From positions 20,056,501-20,120,500 of the forward strand of contig NC_084761.1 in NCBI RefSeq assembly GCF_028858725.1: a stretch of DNA of 64,000 nt. Reading direction: 5' to 3'. This document shows positions 61,721 through 64,000 of the stretch, piece after piece. A program made the translations under genes and the position numbers. The notes under the pieces were generated by a model. The model ran no database searches, was not told the origin of the DNA, and saw only the letters and a list, made by a program, of their open reading frames with translations. How positions within the stretch are numbered: position 1 is the first letter of the stretch; every line of letters begins with the position of its first letter. This DNA is from Colius striatus (taxonomy: Eukaryota; Chordata; Aves; Coliiformes; Coliidae).

Positions 61721-63370
61721 TTAAATCTCACCAAAGTTAAATGGCATTCAAGAGCTTTGCTGAACATTGAGAGATGTAGAGATGTCTGAAAGTAAGATTG
61801 TGAATTTGTGTTCAGACAGACTTCTGGAATACCATTTTAAGTATTGAAAATCACACACTTGAAAAAAACAAATAAAACCTTTTAGGCTAAGCCTGTGCAT
61901 TGAATATGTGAGAATAAATGATGCAGATTTACTTTCCAACACACTCTTAAGCTTGCTGATTAGACATCTATGAGTAGATTTGTATTTTGCCTTACTGCAG
62001 CTCTCTACTGTTGTCTAGAGCACTTCCCCATTTAGAAATACAACTGAATTCATGTTCATGAATGAGAAAATATGAGAATGACACATGATGAAATGAAAAT
62101 GCACTCCATCAGTGCCTTTCCTCCCATGTACGTGAAATGCTTATAGAAAAAGACAGTAATTTGGGAACACAAAGTTATTCAAAGCAGCACCTAGCTTTGT
62201 AATTAACTTGCATTAAAGTCCATAGCATTGTAAATGTCACAGAAGAAAAATCCCTCTGTTCAGACTGCTGGAAATAAATGACAAAAAATCCCTTTATATT
62301 TACTGTTGAATGGGAACATTTATTTTTAGGACATATATGCGTAAGAATAAAATGCTTTAGTTAAACGTAATTTCCATAATGTTGAGTAGAGTAAGAATTT
62401 TTCATTCATGGACCTCAATTTTTACCAACTAGTTTTAGATGAAGATGGATTGCCAGCTTCTGGCTCCATCTACTGTGTCAAACTGAAATAACACAAAGAT
62501 TGATTTCTCTTTTCTAAAAAACTGTATCCCAACTTCCCTCTAAAATGGAAGATCAGGAATTGGCAATATATAGCTGTTGAAAGGAAAAGCATTGAAGCCA
62601 AGACAAAATGGCAAATAAAAAGATCAGACAATAGAATAGCACACAGTTAAACAACGTAGGGAAGGTTCTGTTTTGAAAAACAGAAGCTCTACAGGATCCT
62701 GGCAGGGTTAGATAATTTTAGACAATTCAGGGTTTTTAGATGATTTTTCTAGTTATCATTTGAACTCCGTGAAAAATATTTTTCTTCCACTTCACATGAC
62801 CTTTTTGAGATATCTAAGAAATGTCTTACATTGCTGTCACTGAAACAAAAACCTTATGAAGTTGTACATGGAGACTCTCACCCCCTTTCTTGTCCAGATA
62901 TAAACTAACCTGGTAGGATAAATATTTTCTAGGCACACTTTACATGAAGATAGAAAAGAAATTGCTTGAACCTTGTTGTTCTGCATGCTATCAGAAGGCT
63001 GCTTACATAAAGATTTCTTGAGCTGCACGAAGAGAAGCAATTTCAAGGACTAATTTCAGAACTATCAATTGTTTACTTTAAAAAGTGGTTACTATAGAAA
63101 TTATCATTACAGACTAGCAGGACTCAAGCAAAACATGAAGTGTAAGGAATGTTTAACCTCCTAGCTGATTCTTGTATTGTCCACATTTGATGCTTTAACA
63201 TCAGTAATAAAAAAAACCCACAACAAAACAAAAAAACACATTACTTCAATATCACTGTGATATTACTATTATATTACTTTGATAAACCCTATAAACTTTG
63301 ATATTTAAATACAAGTGGTTTTAGTTTGAGAGGTCTGATTTGCAATTTTGAATTACAGATCCATTATATA

Positions 63371-64000
63371 TAGAATCATAGATTGGTAGGGGTTGGAAGG
63401 GACCTTTAGAGATCAACCAGTCCAACCCCCTGCAGAAGCAGGTTCACCTAGATCAGGTCGCATAGGAACGTGTCCAGGCGGGTCTTGAAGACCTCCAAGG
63501 AAGGAGACTCCACAACCCCTCTGGGCAGCCTGTGCCAGGGCTCCCTCACCTGAACGGTGAAATAGTTTTTTATTCTATTAAGTGGAACTTTTTGTGTTCC
63601 AGCTTCAACCATTACTCCTTGTCCTGTTGCTAGCTACAACAGAAAAAAGAGATGTCCCAACCTCCTGACACCCACTCTTTAGGTATGTGTAAATATTAAT
63701 ACAATCTCCCCTCAGTCTCCTCTTCTCCAGACTAAACAGCCCCAGTTCCCCAGCCTTTCCTCATATGAAAGATGTTTCAGTCCCCTGATCATCTTGGTGG
63801 CTCTATACTGGGCTTTCTCCAGCACTTCCCTGTCCCTCTTGAGCTGAGGAGCCAGAACTGGACACAGGACTCCAGATGAGGCCTCACTAGGGCACAGTAG
63901 AGAGGGAGGAGAACCTACCAGCCACACTCTTCTTGATGCATCCCAGGATGCCATTGGCCTTCTTGGCCACGAGGGCACATTGCTGGCTCATATTTAGCTT
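63371..64000 (-). mobile_element. CR1 LINE copy, continues past the window end
   Basis: The copy begins agaatcatagattggtaggg and is highly similar to the copy at 48463. Its ORF2 frame is broken by small deletions (a missing stretch near 63915 and single-base losses near 63755 and 63850). The 5' side is cut by the window edge. Confidence 0.94.

Larger units (their letters stand above)
44271..63370. other. Upstream intergenic region of ALB
   Basis: In about 19 kb I found no splice-supported exon, tRNA or other RNA gene. Identified contents are CR1 copies at 44620-44924 and 48463-49153, the CpG cluster near 58.4 kb and the 40-bp duplication near 61.7 kb. Low-complexity T/G-rich tracts lie near 54410-54465 and 57270-57310. 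In mammals ANKRD17 is the divergent neighbour of ALB; nothing of it was recognised here. Confidence 0.6.

Overview
The window reads as vertebrate nuclear DNA from a bird. Its genes are split into many short exons with GT-AG introns. Its interspersed repeats are CR1-type LINEs, the dominant avian and reptilian retrotransposon, and no mammalian SINEs were seen. The large secreted-protein gene matches avian serum albumin closely by recall. The species cannot be named. Three long, similar CR1 copies suggest a lineage with relatively recent CR1 activity, but that is only a guess.

Layout. (1) 1-4.1 kb, plus strand: the last five coding exons and 3'UTR of RASSF6, covering the end of the Ras-association (RA) domain and the SARAH domain. 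(2) 4.1-6.9 kb: intergenic DNA between two convergent genes, with one CR1 fragment. (3) 7.0-18.8 kb, minus strand: a complete 14-coding-exon alpha-fetoprotein gene (AFP, 613 codons) with a TATA box and an HNF1-like half-site. (4) 18.9-32.3 kb: intergenic DNA with an old CR1 copy and a perfect 16-bp minisatellite. (5) 32.3-44.1 kb, minus strand: a complete serum albumin gene (ALB, 615 codons, 14 coding exons plus a 3'UTR exon) with TATA, HNF1-like, C/EBP-like and FOXA-like promoter sites. (6) 44.2-64 kb: 20 kb of upstream, gene-poor DNA with three similar CR1 copies, a 40-bp tandem duplication and a CpG-rich island of unknown nature.

ALB and AFP are tandem paralogues on one strand. Their exon phases are identical, and from exon 6 to exon 13 their exon lengths are identical too (98-130-215-133-98-139-224-133). 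Both encode secreted, cysteine-rich, three-domain plasma carrier proteins. In mammals the order is ALB-AFP-AFM-RASSF6; here AFP is followed directly by RASSF6 in tail-to-tail orientation, with no afamin-like gene between them.

I found no tRNA, rRNA, CRISPR array or unknown multigene system. The points most worth a second look are the missing AFM position, the relocated N-glycosylation sequon and the compensating 5-residue length changes in AFP, CR1 insertions close to ALB/AFP splice sites and promoter, the perfect minisatellite, and the CpG cluster near 58.4 kb. All exon coordinates come from reading splice sites and reading frames by eye.
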